From: a virus
IMG/VR virus record: IMGVR_UViG_3300037185_000006
Span: 1 to 22,251 of that record
Reading direction: 5' to 3' (one strand)
Length of the DNA: 22,251 bases
Made by a program: the position numbers and the translations under genes
The notes under the pieces: generated by a model
What the model was told of the DNA's origin: nothing
Seen by the model: the letters and a program-made list of their open reading frames with translations, nothing else
Database searches by the model: none
In this document: in pieces, positions 1 through 7,430 of the stretch
Position numbering within the stretch: the first letter of the stretch is position 1
Layout: every line of letters begins with the position of its first letter

Positions 1-73
1 TATAATTGATGAATGATTATCGGGAAACTATTTATTCCTGATGAGTCATGAAACATGAAAGTTCAGATGAAGG

Positions 74-110
74 CTCCAAGTTCATCACTTATGATGACAA
101 CAACTTGGAG
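74..110. other. Strong two-part stem-loop
   Basis: An outer perfect 9-bp stem (CTCCAAGTT at 74-82 with AACTTGGAG at 102-110) encloses an inner 5-bp stem (CATCA at 83-87 with TGATG at 92-96) with loop CTTA at 88-91 and a 5-nt bulge at 97-101 on the 3' side. No T-run follows, so it is not a classical intrinsic terminator. It could be an RNA processing or stability structure at the 3' end of an upstream transcript, or a DNA-level recognition site. Confidence 0.55.
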
Positions 111-164
111 CATGACTGGAAATTCTAAACCACCCCTTCTTAAAGATTGCCTAATTTTAGTGTA

Positions 165-238
165 CTTAGTACACTGATCGCTTAGTACACTGATCGCTTA
201 GTACACTGATCGCTTAGTACACTGATCGCTTAGTACAC
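165..238. repeat. 16-bp tandem repeat, four full copies plus ten bases
   Basis: The unit CTTAGTACACTGATCG occurs without mismatch at 165-180, 181-196, 197-212 and 213-228, followed by a partial copy CTTAGTACAC at 229-238. Each unit has a GTAC core and a GATC. The first unit also forms a dyad with the bases just upstream (AGTGTACT at 159-166, AGTACACT at 168-175). More GTAC sites follow at 265, 287 and 293. The perfect identity points to selection or recent slippage. Iterons for an initiator protein or an array of operators are the most natural readings; both are inference. Confidence 0.9.
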
Positions 239-269
239 TTTTTAAGTTAATCAAATAATTTAATGTACA

Positions 270-283
270 CTTAATGTATTAAG
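270..283. repeat. Palindrome in the upstream control region
   Basis: CTTAAT-GT-ATTAAG is a 6-bp inverted repeat with a 2-bp centre, placed between two GTAC-containing sites. It may be a regulator-binding site or a small DNA dyad. Function is not shown. Confidence 0.4.
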
Positions 284-342
284 CAGTACAAGTACATAAG
301 TTATAGAAAATCCACTGGCAAGTTCTTTTAATTCCAAACCTA

Positions 343-350
343 TATTTATA
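343..350 (+). promoter_or_regulatory. TATTTATA motif, candidate late-type promoter element
   Basis: TATTTATA lies 15 nt before the ATG at 366. The same core occurs in front of 6012, 7431 and 12180. It is the reverse complement of the T4 late promoter core TATAAATA. There is no clear Shine-Dalgarno sequence in front of 366. The genome is AT-rich, so a single copy has little weight; the case rests on the recurrence and on the 19-bp identical pair at 5940 and 12143. Confidence 0.35.
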
Positions 351-365
351 CATTATGGAAAATTT

Positions 366-869
366 ATGAATGATGAAAATATAAACAGAGTCGTGTACTG
401 TGATTTGGATGGTGTGTTGGTGGACTTTTCCAGAGGATTTTATGACATCACAGGTAGAACATCAGATAGTGTTCAAGACCAAGAATTGTGGGCGGCAATT
501 GATGCCCACGGAAAAGCTAAATTCTTTTCAGAGTTAGATTGGACTTCTGGCGGTCAGGAAATGTGGTCGTTTATCAATGAAAACTTTCTAAGAGTAAAAA
601 TTCTCAGTGCTCTTGGAAAATCAGACAAAATTGACAGACAAACCACACGAGGGAAACTTATGTGGCTACGCAGTAATGCCCCAGAATTACAGCTAGACGA
701 TATAATACTAGTGGAGAATAAGCATAGAAAACGGCATTATTCGAAGCCGGGAGACATAATTATAGATGATACACTAGTGGTAATCGAAGAATGGAATCAG
801 AAAGGTGGTATTGGCATCTTTCATGAAACCGCTTCTAATACCATTGCTAAACTAAAGCAATATGTATGA
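366..869 (+). CDS. HAD-type 5'(3')-deoxyribonucleotidase-like protein
   Basis: A 167-aa protein resembling the phage 5' nucleotidase (NT5C) branch of the HAD superfamily, which removes phosphate from (deoxy)nucleoside monophosphates in the cytoplasm. Motif I is visible at residues 11-17 (YCDLDGV, nucleophile D13 and acid/base D15). ILSAL near 79-83 fits motif II, K97 or K119 may supply motif III, and IIIDDT at 131-136 fits motif IV with metal-binding D134 and D135. Its length is typical for small phage members. The gene starts at ATG 366; an earlier ATG at 355 hits a stop at once. It overlaps the next gene by ATGA, so translation is probably coupled. It may supply nucleotides for phage DNA synthesis or salvage, though it sits next to structural-region genes. 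Family assignment is firm; the exact substrate is not. Confidence 0.75.
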   Translation: MNDENINRVVYCDLDGVLVDFSRGFYDITGRTSDSVQDQELWAAIDAHGKAKFFSELDWTSGGQEMWSFINENFLRVKILSALGKSDKIDRQTTRGKLMWLRSNAPELQLDDIILVENKHRKRHYSKPGDIIIDDTLVVIEEWNQKGGIGIFHETASNTIAKLKQYV

Positions 870-1513
870 ATGAGAAGAAAAAACGAGTATTAATTACAGA
901 AATTGTACCGCCTGAAAAACTGAGAGATCTTATCAAAAAGGTGTGGGGTAAGGTTATGACGAGTAAGAGTTCGACTGGCAACGTTAAAACTACTGCGCCG
1001 ACTTCAATAACAGACCCAGAGTTGGAACAGCCTGAACTATTTCCACCAACTACAAAGACTAAAAAAATAAGAGGCATCCATAAACAAACAGAGCTTCCTA
1101 TAGATGTTCCCGTCAAAAAAGTATCTAAAACTTCAACTCCACAATCTAGGCAAAGAACTGGATTATTTTCCATATTAAATAATATAGTAGAATATACCGA
1201 TAAATATGAATGGATAAAAGATAATTATAAAGAAATTGGTAAACCTCTACGTGGACGAGATAGACTGGATTATTTTAAAAGAAAAGAAGCTAGAGCCAAA
1301 TATATTGGACCAGATTTAACCGAATGGTACAATATACCATTTGATATGTTTACGCCCGGCAATATAGTTGCTTCACTTTCCGATCATTTTATAATGAAAG
1401 CAGATAAATACATGAAAATATGGAATAAAGGTATGCGAAGAAAAAGTGCGGCGGCCGCTTATGATATTTATCGTGCTGCAAAAGCAAAAGAAAAAGCAAA
1501 TCAAAAAAAATGA
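866..1513 (+). CDS. Unrecognised basic protein with N-terminal LRDLIKK motif
   Basis: A 215-aa protein of no family I recognise. Residues 18-28 (KLRDLIKKVWG) form a short amphipathic helix that resembles motifs in five other proteins of this window. Residues 30-85 are low-complexity, rich in Thr, Pro and Ser, and probably disordered. Residues 105-170 (with EWIKDNYKEIG and FKRKEARAKYIGPDLTEWY) look folded, and the C-terminus is a Lys/Ala-rich helix. It overlaps both neighbours by ATGA. A cluster of coupled genes just before the tail tube gene suggests a virion-associated role, but this is inference. Confidence 0.6.
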   Translation: MNEKKKRVLITEIVPPEKLRDLIKKVWGKVMTSKSSTGNVKTTAPTSITDPELEQPELFPPTTKTKKIRGIHKQTELPIDVPVKKVSKTSTPQSRQRTGLFSILNNIVEYTDKYEWIKDNYKEIGKPLRGRDRLDYFKRKEARAKYIGPDLTEWYNIPFDMFTPGNIVASLSDHFIMKADKYMKIWNKGMRRKSAAAAYDIYRAAKAKEKANQKK

Positions 1514-3399
1514 AACTACCAGAACTAAAAAGTTTGTTGGGTGAAATTATATTGGAAGAAATTCTAAATAAAAAAGATTTAGTAGGTCCATATACTGTCC
1601 ATGTCAAAAAAGGAAGGTTGGCTGGTCAAACTGTAATGGCTAATCTTAATCAAAAGACAGGCATCTATTATTACCTAAATCCAGACACAGGTCACGATGA
1701 ACCAATAGGTGACGAAACAAGTGTTGATGTTCAGAAACAAAACGTTGGTGAAGGAAAACAAAATGTTGATGCTTCTTTAATGCAATTTGCTAAACAACAT
1801 CCAGAAATCATCAAACAAATGAGGGAATGGACAAAGGATTGTCAGTGGAGAGACGTTGAAGACGAATCAGATGTTGATGAATTTTCAGATATTCAAATAC
1901 TACAGGGTGTAAATAGATATTATGAAGGTGGCATCAGACAATTTATTGCTGATGCAAATCCACAACAACAATTGAATGAGGCTGAATTTGGTAGTAAAGG
2001 ATATTGGGTTGACCTAGAGGGAAACATTCTCAGTGTGGATGAAGACGGTTCACATAGAGACTACGCTAAAAGAGTTTTCAATAAAGACCCCGATGAAGCC
2101 TTTTTTCATGCTCTTAAATTGGGTTGGGTTAGAATGAGACAGTATAGACACATGGGATTGGAAGTAGAGTATGAAAAGATAAATGATGTTCAGGAAAAGA
2201 CCATAATGGATTTTGCTGCAAAGAATAAACTGAGAATATTAAGGGGAAATAATGGAAAGCACGTAGAAGAAGGCGTCGGATATGTCTATGCAAAAGATAG
2301 AGAAAAGGATCCTAAATCAATCAAAAAAGGTCCTGATGCAGTTAAAGATGGTGGTTCTACCAAACATTGGACTATCAAATTTCAGAGTGCCAATGATTTG
2401 AAAAAACACGGTGATACGGAAAAATCACCAGTTACAGAAACAATCAAAAAATCTGATGTAAAATCAGTAATAAAAGATTTGATTAGTGAAATGTGGATGG
2501 ACATAGCTACAGGTGGAAAAGAAAAGAAAGGTCCAACTGGAAGAGGAACAGAACCGGGGGCAGATGAACCTTTTGTTAGTTTATATAAAGGTGGACCAAG
2601 AACAGGTGGTGCAAGTGTATATAGTGGTGGCAAGGGTGATGGTGCATCCGAAATGCTTCCATCTACAGGTGGTGCCATGTCAGAAGCCGTTGATGATTTT
2701 GAGTTGGGCAAACAAAAAGCAATATTGGATTTTAGAAATAAGGTGCCCTATAAGAAAAATCCAGTAGGAATGTCAGCAAGATGGATAGAAGGATATAAAT
2801 TCGCTTATGGAACACTTCGTCGTGCTGAAAGAATGAAAACCCCTCCGACTGCCGGTATGGACGCAGGAACACCAAGAGTGGAAAGAGACAGTCAGGCAGA
2901 TTTTGGCCTTCAAGAAGTAACAATGCCACATTCTCAACAAACCCCTCCAGACACAATGAAATTATGGAAATTAATTGAACAGTTGGAAGTAGGTCAATTC
3001 ATCAATTTCTATAATCCAAAGAATCCAAACCCTAATACTACAGCTCCTTGGGTTTACATTAAGAAAATTCTAACTACAGATGACGGTGGTGAAGAAGCAT
3101 ATGGATATAATCTGAGTATTGAACCAAGGATGGATTGGAAACCGACATCTGTTGCTTTGAGAGGATTTCAAGGTGTTGAAACAGGAGAAGATGTTACGGA
3201 AGATGAAGTCAGTGTAGCATTGGAAATTGTTGAACAAAACCGAAATATTCTTTCAATGTATTATATTGAAACGGAAGATGCTCCACGAAAGAGAAGACCG
3301 TATCAAGGTGACCCAGACCGTGATATTGGAGATTATGAAAGATTTGGTCCTGACCATATACGAGCACAGGACGTAACAGAAAGTAAAGTAAACAAATGA
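1510..3399 (+). CDS. Large multi-segment protein sharing a WVDxxG...GWVRMR domain with the 7431 gene
   Basis: A 629-aa protein of unknown function. Residues 4-18 (LPELKSLLGEIILEE region) and 314-328 (KSDVKSVIKDLISEM) carry two copies of the recurring amphipathic motif. Residues 25-66 have a GIYYYLNPDTG segment. Residues 164-240 (GYWVDLEGNILSV ... GWVRMR) match a segment of the 7431 protein in order and spacing. Residues 335-395 are Gly-rich linker. Residues 400-445 (NPVGMSARWIEGYKFAYG) and 483-560 look like further domains. The layout of small domains joined by flexible linkers suggests a structural or virion-carried protein. It starts and ends in ATGA overlaps. I do not recognise an enzyme in it. 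Confidence 0.65.
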   Translation: MKLPELKSLLGEIILEEILNKKDLVGPYTVHVKKGRLAGQTVMANLNQKTGIYYYLNPDTGHDEPIGDETSVDVQKQNVGEGKQNVDASLMQFAKQHPEIIKQMREWTKDCQWRDVEDESDVDEFSDIQILQGVNRYYEGGIRQFIADANPQQQLNEAEFGSKGYWVDLEGNILSVDEDGSHRDYAKRVFNKDPDEAFFHALKLGWVRMRQYRHMGLEVEYEKINDVQEKTIMDFAAKNKLRILRGNNGKHVEEGVGYVYAKDREKDPKSIKKGPDAVKDGGSTKHWTIKFQSANDLKKHGDTEKSPVTETIKKSDVKSVIKDLISEMWMDIATGGKEKKGPTGRGTEPGADEPFVSLYKGGPRTGGASVYSGGKGDGASEMLPSTGGAMSEAVDDFELGKQKAILDFRNKVPYKKNPVGMSARWIEGYKFAYGTLRRAERMKTPPTAGMDAGTPRVERDSQADFGLQEVTMPHSQQTPPDTMKLWKLIEQLEVGQFINFYNPKNPNPNTTAPWVYIKKILTTDDGGEEAYGYNLSIEPRMDWKPTSVALRGFQGVETGEDVTEDEVSVALEIVEQNRNILSMYYIETEDAPRKRRPYQGDPDRDIGDYERFGPDHIRAQDVTESKVNK

Positions 3400-3818
3400 A
3401 CGAAAAAAGAGAATTATTAAGAAGTCTTATTCGCGAGTCGATCCAAGAAGTTCAAGATGAAGATCACGAATATCAAGAACAACAAGAAGTAATGTCAATG
3501 AAGAGGATTCAATCTTACGCTCATTGGGGATTGGCTCATATCAAAACAAATCCTGCTGAAGTAGTTCAGGAGAAGATTTTTGACAAAATCGTTCAAGAGA
3601 TTGACGGTCTTGTTAAAGCTCATGAAGCCGGTAAAGAAGTTTCCAACGTGAACATGCAACAACCATCAACTACAGCGGCTCTTTCTATCAACGAAAAATC
3701 CCCGCCGGGATTTAGTGGAACTGTTAAAGCTATGAAAAAACACAAAGATATAACAAACCCATTTGCGTTAGCATGGTGGCAAAAAAATAGGGGATACAAG
3801 TCACATAAAAAAGCCTAA
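3396..3818 (+). CDS. Small protein with LRSLIRE motif and Lys-rich C-terminal motif
   Basis: A 140-aa protein. Its first 18 residues (MNEKRELLRSLIRESIQEV) are the clearest copy of the LxxLIREx(I/V)xE motif in the window. The middle (35-83) is helical, and the C-terminus (about 103-139) reads PPGFSGTVKAMKKHKDI, then NPFALAWWQKNRGYKSH, a compact Trp/Tyr/Lys-rich block that looks like a separate binding motif. It overlaps the previous gene by ATGA, and its stop codon directly touches the GTG start of the next gene. No enzymatic motif is visible. A virion or scaffold-associated protein is possible; function is unknown. Confidence 0.65.
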   Translation: MNEKRELLRSLIRESIQEVQDEDHEYQEQQEVMSMKRIQSYAHWGLAHIKTNPAEVVQEKIFDKIVQEIDGLVKAHEAGKEVSNVNMQQPSTTAALSINEKSPPGFSGTVKAMKKHKDITNPFALAWWQKNRGYKSHKKA

Positions 3819-5927
3819 GTGAAACTTCGTGTTTACAACAAGACATTAGATCCAAACATTTGGGGTGAGAACAAAACTCTCAAACCAGAGGTTAGGGACG
3901 CTTTGTTGAAAATCGCTGAGGATTTCTACAATACTACCGACCTTAAAGCTGAAATCCAAAACATTCTGTTTTTGGGTTCATCTGCGAATTATAATTGGAC
4001 TCCTAATAGCGATATAGACCTACATGTTGTTATAGACATTGCAGGAGAAAAAATCCATGAAGATTATGCTCGCAAATTCATGGATGGGCTATCATTCAAA
4101 TGGAACTCAGAACATTCCATAGAAGTAAAGGGACATCCTGTAGAAATTTATCTTCAAGATGTAAGGGAACCCAATTCTACATCCCAACAGGCACGGCCCG
4201 GCTCCGCCATATACTCACTTTTTGATGACAAGTGGATGTTGGAACCTAACCCGCAAAACATCAAGTTAGACGCAGACAAGATACGTCAAAAATTCCATCA
4301 GTTAAAGAAGAGTATAACCACTCTCATTGAAACGCAAAATGTTGACCACATGAAAAAACTGATGAAATCTATAAGAAATTATAGAGATGCTGGGTTAGCA
4401 GAAGGTGGAGAATTTAGTGTTGAAAATCTTGTATTCAAAGCTCTTCGTTATAGTGGAGATTTGGCTAAGTTGAAAGACACCATAATTAAACTCTATGATA
4501 AGAGCGCCAGTTTGCCAGAGGGTGGTAATATTCAACCTGACAAAAAAACTGAACCCCTAAAAGAAAATGAAGGAAAACCATTCATAGTTGTTGGCTCTAT
4601 TAACGGTGATTTGGATATTAAATCAGAAATAGATTATGTTGGCGCTACTGGAAATTATTGGAATACCCCAGTGATGCATAGTGGTCATGGATATATAGAT
4701 TGGAGATATAAATCTAAAACAAATACAGTTTATTGGAAAGAAGAGATGAATGCAAGAATGAAAGATGCGGTGAAAATTTATCTTGATAGAAAGTATGGTA
4801 TTATAAACTCTAAACATTCTAATGTATTTCAAGATTATATGAGTCAAGGTCATTATGTAAATGAAACTGAAAATAAACCATTTTTAATTGTAGGTATGGT
4901 CTTTGATGATTTATCTGTAAAAACGGTTGTAGATTACAAAGGAGCCATAGGAAATTTTTCAAACGCAAATGTAAGACATAAAACTAATGATATGTATGGA
5001 GGCATACGATTTAGATATAATTCAACAGATAATACAATATATTGGTGGTCTCCTGAATATTCAAGATTAAATGATAATCAAAAAAATGCTGTAATAAAAG
5101 ATTTGAAATTAAAGTATGGTATTGTTAACCCAAAAGAAGAAGCATCAACCGAAAAATATAAGATGAGGGGTCATAAATTAAATGAAGATTTAATTAGGAA
5201 AGACGCCAATCTCTATCTTGGTTTCATAAATCGTGAAACTTTCAAAGTAATAGGAACGGATGTTCATGATGAAGGTTTAACACACGCAAATTGGCAACCA
5301 AGTCTTCCAAAAGAGTATCAGTGGTATTTTGGAACAGAAGCCTTACTATGGAGATACAAGAGGGAACCAAACACTGTATATTGGTGGTCAACTTTTCCTG
5401 AACCAAATGAAGATGAAAAACGATATGTAGATGATTGGTTGTTCAAACACGCTAACATAAAATATCCAACACATCAGATGATATCTTGGGCAAAAGACCC
5501 AGAATCAATGGATAAAAGAATATCAGCACATACGTTTGGTACTACTGGAGAACCTTACACAGGTATGGATGAAAATATTAACAAATTTTTGGTGGTCGGT
5601 TTTGTAAATGGTGATTTACAAATAATAGCTGATGTAGATGAAACGGGTAAGTTGGACCATGAAGCTGTTTTGAAAAACCATCCAGAATTTGAGAAGGGCC
5701 AGATAGATGATTTAGCGTTCTGGAGGTATAAATCCCTAACAAACATGCTTACTTGGCTTCTAAAAAAACCTACAGACCAACAAAGGCATTCAGTTGTAAC
5801 GTATTTACACTCCAAATTATCTATAGGCGAACCAAGACAGGAATTGGGTCAATATGGTGGCGAAGCTTACAAAATAGATGAAAATACAGATAGGCTCGTT
5901 AAGTGGATTTTCACAAAAAATAGCTAA
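3819..5927 (+). CDS. Pol-beta-type nucleotidyltransferase fused to four tandem ~80-residue repeats
   Basis: A 702-aa protein that starts with GTG directly after the previous stop. Residues 46-73 hold the Pol-beta nucleotidyltransferase signature: GSS at 53-55, then NSDIDLHVVID with the paired aspartates D65 and D67. A likely third acidic residue is E109 in VEIYLQD. A helical region follows to about 230. The remainder is four related repeats at about 253-330, 353-437, 463-549 and 588-670. Each has a KPFIVVGSINGDL-type start, a WRYKSxTNTVYW-type core and a helix ending near KYGI. Three of the four are preceded by an acidic (L/V)NE-like linker. I do not recognise the repeat family. The N-terminal domain could transfer a nucleotide to RNA, protein or a small molecule; the repeats may bind the target or mount the enzyme on the virion. 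Confidence 0.7.
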   Translation: MKLRVYNKTLDPNIWGENKTLKPEVRDALLKIAEDFYNTTDLKAEIQNILFLGSSANYNWTPNSDIDLHVVIDIAGEKIHEDYARKFMDGLSFKWNSEHSIEVKGHPVEIYLQDVREPNSTSQQARPGSAIYSLFDDKWMLEPNPQNIKLDADKIRQKFHQLKKSITTLIETQNVDHMKKLMKSIRNYRDAGLAEGGEFSVENLVFKALRYSGDLAKLKDTIIKLYDKSASLPEGGNIQPDKKTEPLKENEGKPFIVVGSINGDLDIKSEIDYVGATGNYWNTPVMHSGHGYIDWRYKSKTNTVYWKEEMNARMKDAVKIYLDRKYGIINSKHSNVFQDYMSQGHYVNETENKPFLIVGMVFDDLSVKTVVDYKGAIGNFSNANVRHKTNDMYGGIRFRYNSTDNTIYWWSPEYSRLNDNQKNAVIKDLKLKYGIVNPKEEASTEKYKMRGHKLNEDLIRKDANLYLGFINRETFKVIGTDVHDEGLTHANWQPSLPKEYQWYFGTEALLWRYKREPNTVYWWSTFPEPNEDEKRYVDDWLFKHANIKYPTHQMISWAKDPESMDKRISAHTFGTTGEPYTGMDENINKFLVVGFVNGDLQIIADVDETGKLDHEAVLKNHPEFEKGQIDDLAFWRYKSLTNMLTWLLKKPTDQQRHSVVTYLHSKLSIGEPRQELGQYGGEAYKIDENTDRLVKWIFTKNS

Positions 5928-5939
5928 AAACTATAAGTC

Positions 5940-5958
5940 GCTACTATTTATATTCAAC
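5940..5958 (+). promoter_or_regulatory. Candidate late promoter, 19-bp sequence shared with 12143-12161
   Basis: GCTACTATTTATATTCAAC is present here and, without a mismatch, at 12143-12161. Both copies are in intergenic gaps before major tail genes (tail tube here, tape measure there). The core TATTTATA is at 5945-5952. A leader of about 55 nt would lie between a start just downstream and the tail tube ATG at 6012. It is probably recognised by a phage-directed late sigma factor, which is inference. Confidence 0.6.
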
Positions 5959-6011
5959 ATCAACATAAAGGATGATTTTGTGAGTAAAACAATTAAACAA
6001 AAGGAAAAAAG

Positions 6012-6503
6012 ATGGCTGACTTACTAAATAGCAACGAGATCTTTTGGACGGCATACGAACCAAAGACCGTAAACCGTTTCATTTTGTACATTGATGGTAT
6101 TCCTTCATTTCTTCTAAGAAAGACGGACAGACCAAAAATCGTGCAGGAAAGAAAAGCATTAGACCACATCAACCTACAGAGATACTACAAAGGTAAGTCG
6201 ATCTGGCAGGAAGTTGTAATGGAACTTTACGACGCTATCGTTCCTTCTGGTGCTCAGGCAGTAATGGAATGGATTCGTCTATCACACGAATCTGTCACAG
6301 GTCGTGACGGTTACATGGACTTCTACAAGAAGAACATCACTGTCAACGTTCTTGGTCCTGTAGGTGATAAGGTAGAAGAATGGACTATGGTAGGTGCATT
6401 CGTTACCAATGGAGATTTCCAGCTAGTGGACTGGACGAACACAGGTGATCCACTATCAATTAACATCACAGTTAGCTACGATTACGCCATACTTCAGTAT
6501 TGA
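6012..6503 (+). CDS. 19: Tail tube protein (T4 gp19 type)
   Basis: A 163-aa protein, the same length as T4 gp19, that would stack as hexameric rings to make the inner tube of a contractile tail. Features typical of the family are visible: the N-terminal segment around residues 13-30 (FWTAYEPKTVNRFILYIDG), the LYDAIVPSGAQAVMEWIRL block at about 75-93, a Gly/Asp loop (VTGRDGYMDFYKKNITVNVLGPVGDKVEEW in outline), and the final GAFVTNGDF...LSINITVSYDYAILQY strand region. An AGGA sequence six bases before the ATG gives a good ribosome site. It is preceded by the shared 19-bp promoter-like element and followed by an intrinsic-terminator-like hairpin. Synonymous codons look less AT-rich than in the neighbouring endonuclease gene, as expected for a highly expressed virion gene. 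Confidence 0.9.
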   Translation: MADLLNSNEIFWTAYEPKTVNRFILYIDGIPSFLLRKTDRPKIVQERKALDHINLQRYYKGKSIWQEVVMELYDAIVPSGAQAVMEWIRLSHESVTGRDGYMDFYKKNITVNVLGPVGDKVEEWTMVGAFVTNGDFQLVDWTNTGDPLSINITVSYDYAILQY

Positions 6504-6584
6504 TCTATCGTATTATCAACCACTTACGCATATTTTTATCGTATATTACCGCCAATAAAATCGCACAATTAAAAGTAATTGTTG

Positions 6585-6626
6585 AAAATCTCCCTGATAT
6601 GTATAATGTCGGGGAGATTTTGTTTT
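6585..6626 (+). terminator. Intrinsic terminator-like hairpin that also contains the ribosome site of the next gene
   Basis: AAAATCTCCC (6585-6594) pairs perfectly with GGGAGATTTT (6612-6621) around a 17-nt loop, and the 3' arm runs into TTTTGTTTTA. It lies about 80 nt after the tail tube stop and would end that transcript. The same 3' arm carries GGGGAGA (6611-6617), nine bases before the ATG at 6627, so the folded form hides the ribosome site of the HNH endonuclease gene. Confidence 0.7.
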
Positions 6627-7418
6627 ATGATTAAATGTGAAATAGATGAAAAAGAGTTTAAAAACGGCGGCGTATTAGCCAGATACCTAAAAGAAAAATA
6701 CTCTCTAACTTATAGAGAATATTACCACAAGTATATTGTAAAAACCGATGATATACCAAAATGTAAATGTGGTTGTGGTATAGAAATGAAATGGACCAAC
6801 GTAGGTTATAAAGACTACGCAAAGGGTCATTATAGTAGAGTAAAAAATAATTGGGGACATAATATTTCGGCCCAGTTAAAATCCGCAGAAACAAGGCGCC
6901 AACAGTATGCCAGTGGTGAGAGGGAAGTGTGGAATAAAGGACTTACTATAGATGACGAAAGGGTAAAAAATAATGGCGTATCCATATCAAATAGTTTTTC
7001 AGATGATAGAAAAAGTAGATATGCTACAATAATGAGTCAAAATAGAAAGAATGGTGTTGTGCCTACTCTCTTCGGTCCCGACTCTTCCCGTTGGAAAGGT
7101 GGTACATCCGAAGTCAATAACATAGCTCGCTCCAATAAACGTTTATACGATGAATGGAAATATCCTATTCTTATTAGAGACGGGTTCAAGTGTGTAGAGT
7201 GCGGTAATTCTAAAAAACTCCATATACATCACGACAAAGAAAAGTTTTGTGAGATTGTTGAAAAACATATGCCTGACCAAATTTTGATAACCGATTTTGA
7301 GTTAAAGAAATCCATAGCAGAAAAAATTGTAGATTATCACATCCAAAACAAAGTTTCCGGAATAACCCTCTGTGGTAAATGCCACGAAAAATATCATCCA
7401 TCATTGAATTTTGACTAA
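6627..7418 (+). CDS. Free-standing HNH homing endonuclease
   Basis: A 263-aa protein when started at ATG 6627; the longer frame opening with TTG at 6579 runs through the terminator hairpin and is unlikely. The C-terminal third is an HNH nuclease with a zinc site: FKCVECG (C189, C192), LHIHH (199-202 region) and LCGKCHEKYH (C249, C252, H253, H257). Just before it, GPDSSRWKGG (150-159) is a segment common in phage HNH endonucleases. The N-terminal part has another Cys cluster, KCKCGCG at 46-51, and a helical DNA-binding-like middle. Such enzymes cut a site in a related genome lacking the gene and spread by repair. The gene sits alone between tail tube and a nucleotidyltransferase gene, with no intron signs. 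Expression is probably restrained by the hairpin over its ribosome site. Confidence 0.85.
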   Translation: MIKCEIDEKEFKNGGVLARYLKEKYSLTYREYYHKYIVKTDDIPKCKCGCGIEMKWTNVGYKDYAKGHYSRVKNNWGHNISAQLKSAETRRQQYASGEREVWNKGLTIDDERVKNNGVSISNSFSDDRKSRYATIMSQNRKNGVVPTLFGPDSSRWKGGTSEVNNIARSNKRLYDEWKYPILIRDGFKCVECGNSKKLHIHHDKEKFCEIVEKHMPDQILITDFELKKSIAEKIVDYHIQNKVSGITLCGKCHEKYHPSLNFD

Positions 7419-7426
7419 TATTTATA
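7419..7426 (+). promoter_or_regulatory. TATTTATA motif before the 7431 gene
   Basis: TATTTATA ends four bases before the ATG at 7431, directly after the HNH gene stop. No Shine-Dalgarno sequence is seen before this ATG. If it acts as a promoter, the transcript would begin at or inside the gene start, so this copy is weaker evidence than those at 343, 5945 and 12148. Confidence 0.25.
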
Positions 7427-7430
7427 TGTT

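Larger units (their letters stand above)
1..365. other. Non-coding region with hairpin, tandem repeats and promoter-like motif
   Basis: No convincing gene lies here. From left to right it holds a TATTTATT element near 29-36, a strong hairpin at 74-110, a tandem array of a 16-bp unit at 165-238, further GTAC-containing sites to about 296, a palindrome at 270-283, and a TATTTATA motif at 343-350 just before the first gene. The density of repeats and dyads suggests a control region such as a promoter/operator cluster or a replication origin. Which of these it is cannot be decided from the sequence. Confidence 0.6.

Noticed and set aside
48-128. A 26-codon frame from ATG 48 to TAA 128.
   Set aside because: It coincides with the strong hairpin at 74-110, has no ribosome site and no recognisable product. 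The hairpin explains the sequence better.
5980-6027. A 15-codon leader frame from GTG 5980 with AAAGGA ahead, overlapping the tail tube start.
   Set aside because: Too short to judge; the tail tube gene has its own adequate ribosome site. It may be worth a look only if ribosome profiling shows signal.
6579-6626. N-terminal extension of the HNH protein from TTG 6579.
   Set aside because: It runs through the terminator hairpin, and ATG 6627 has GGGGAGA at good spacing.
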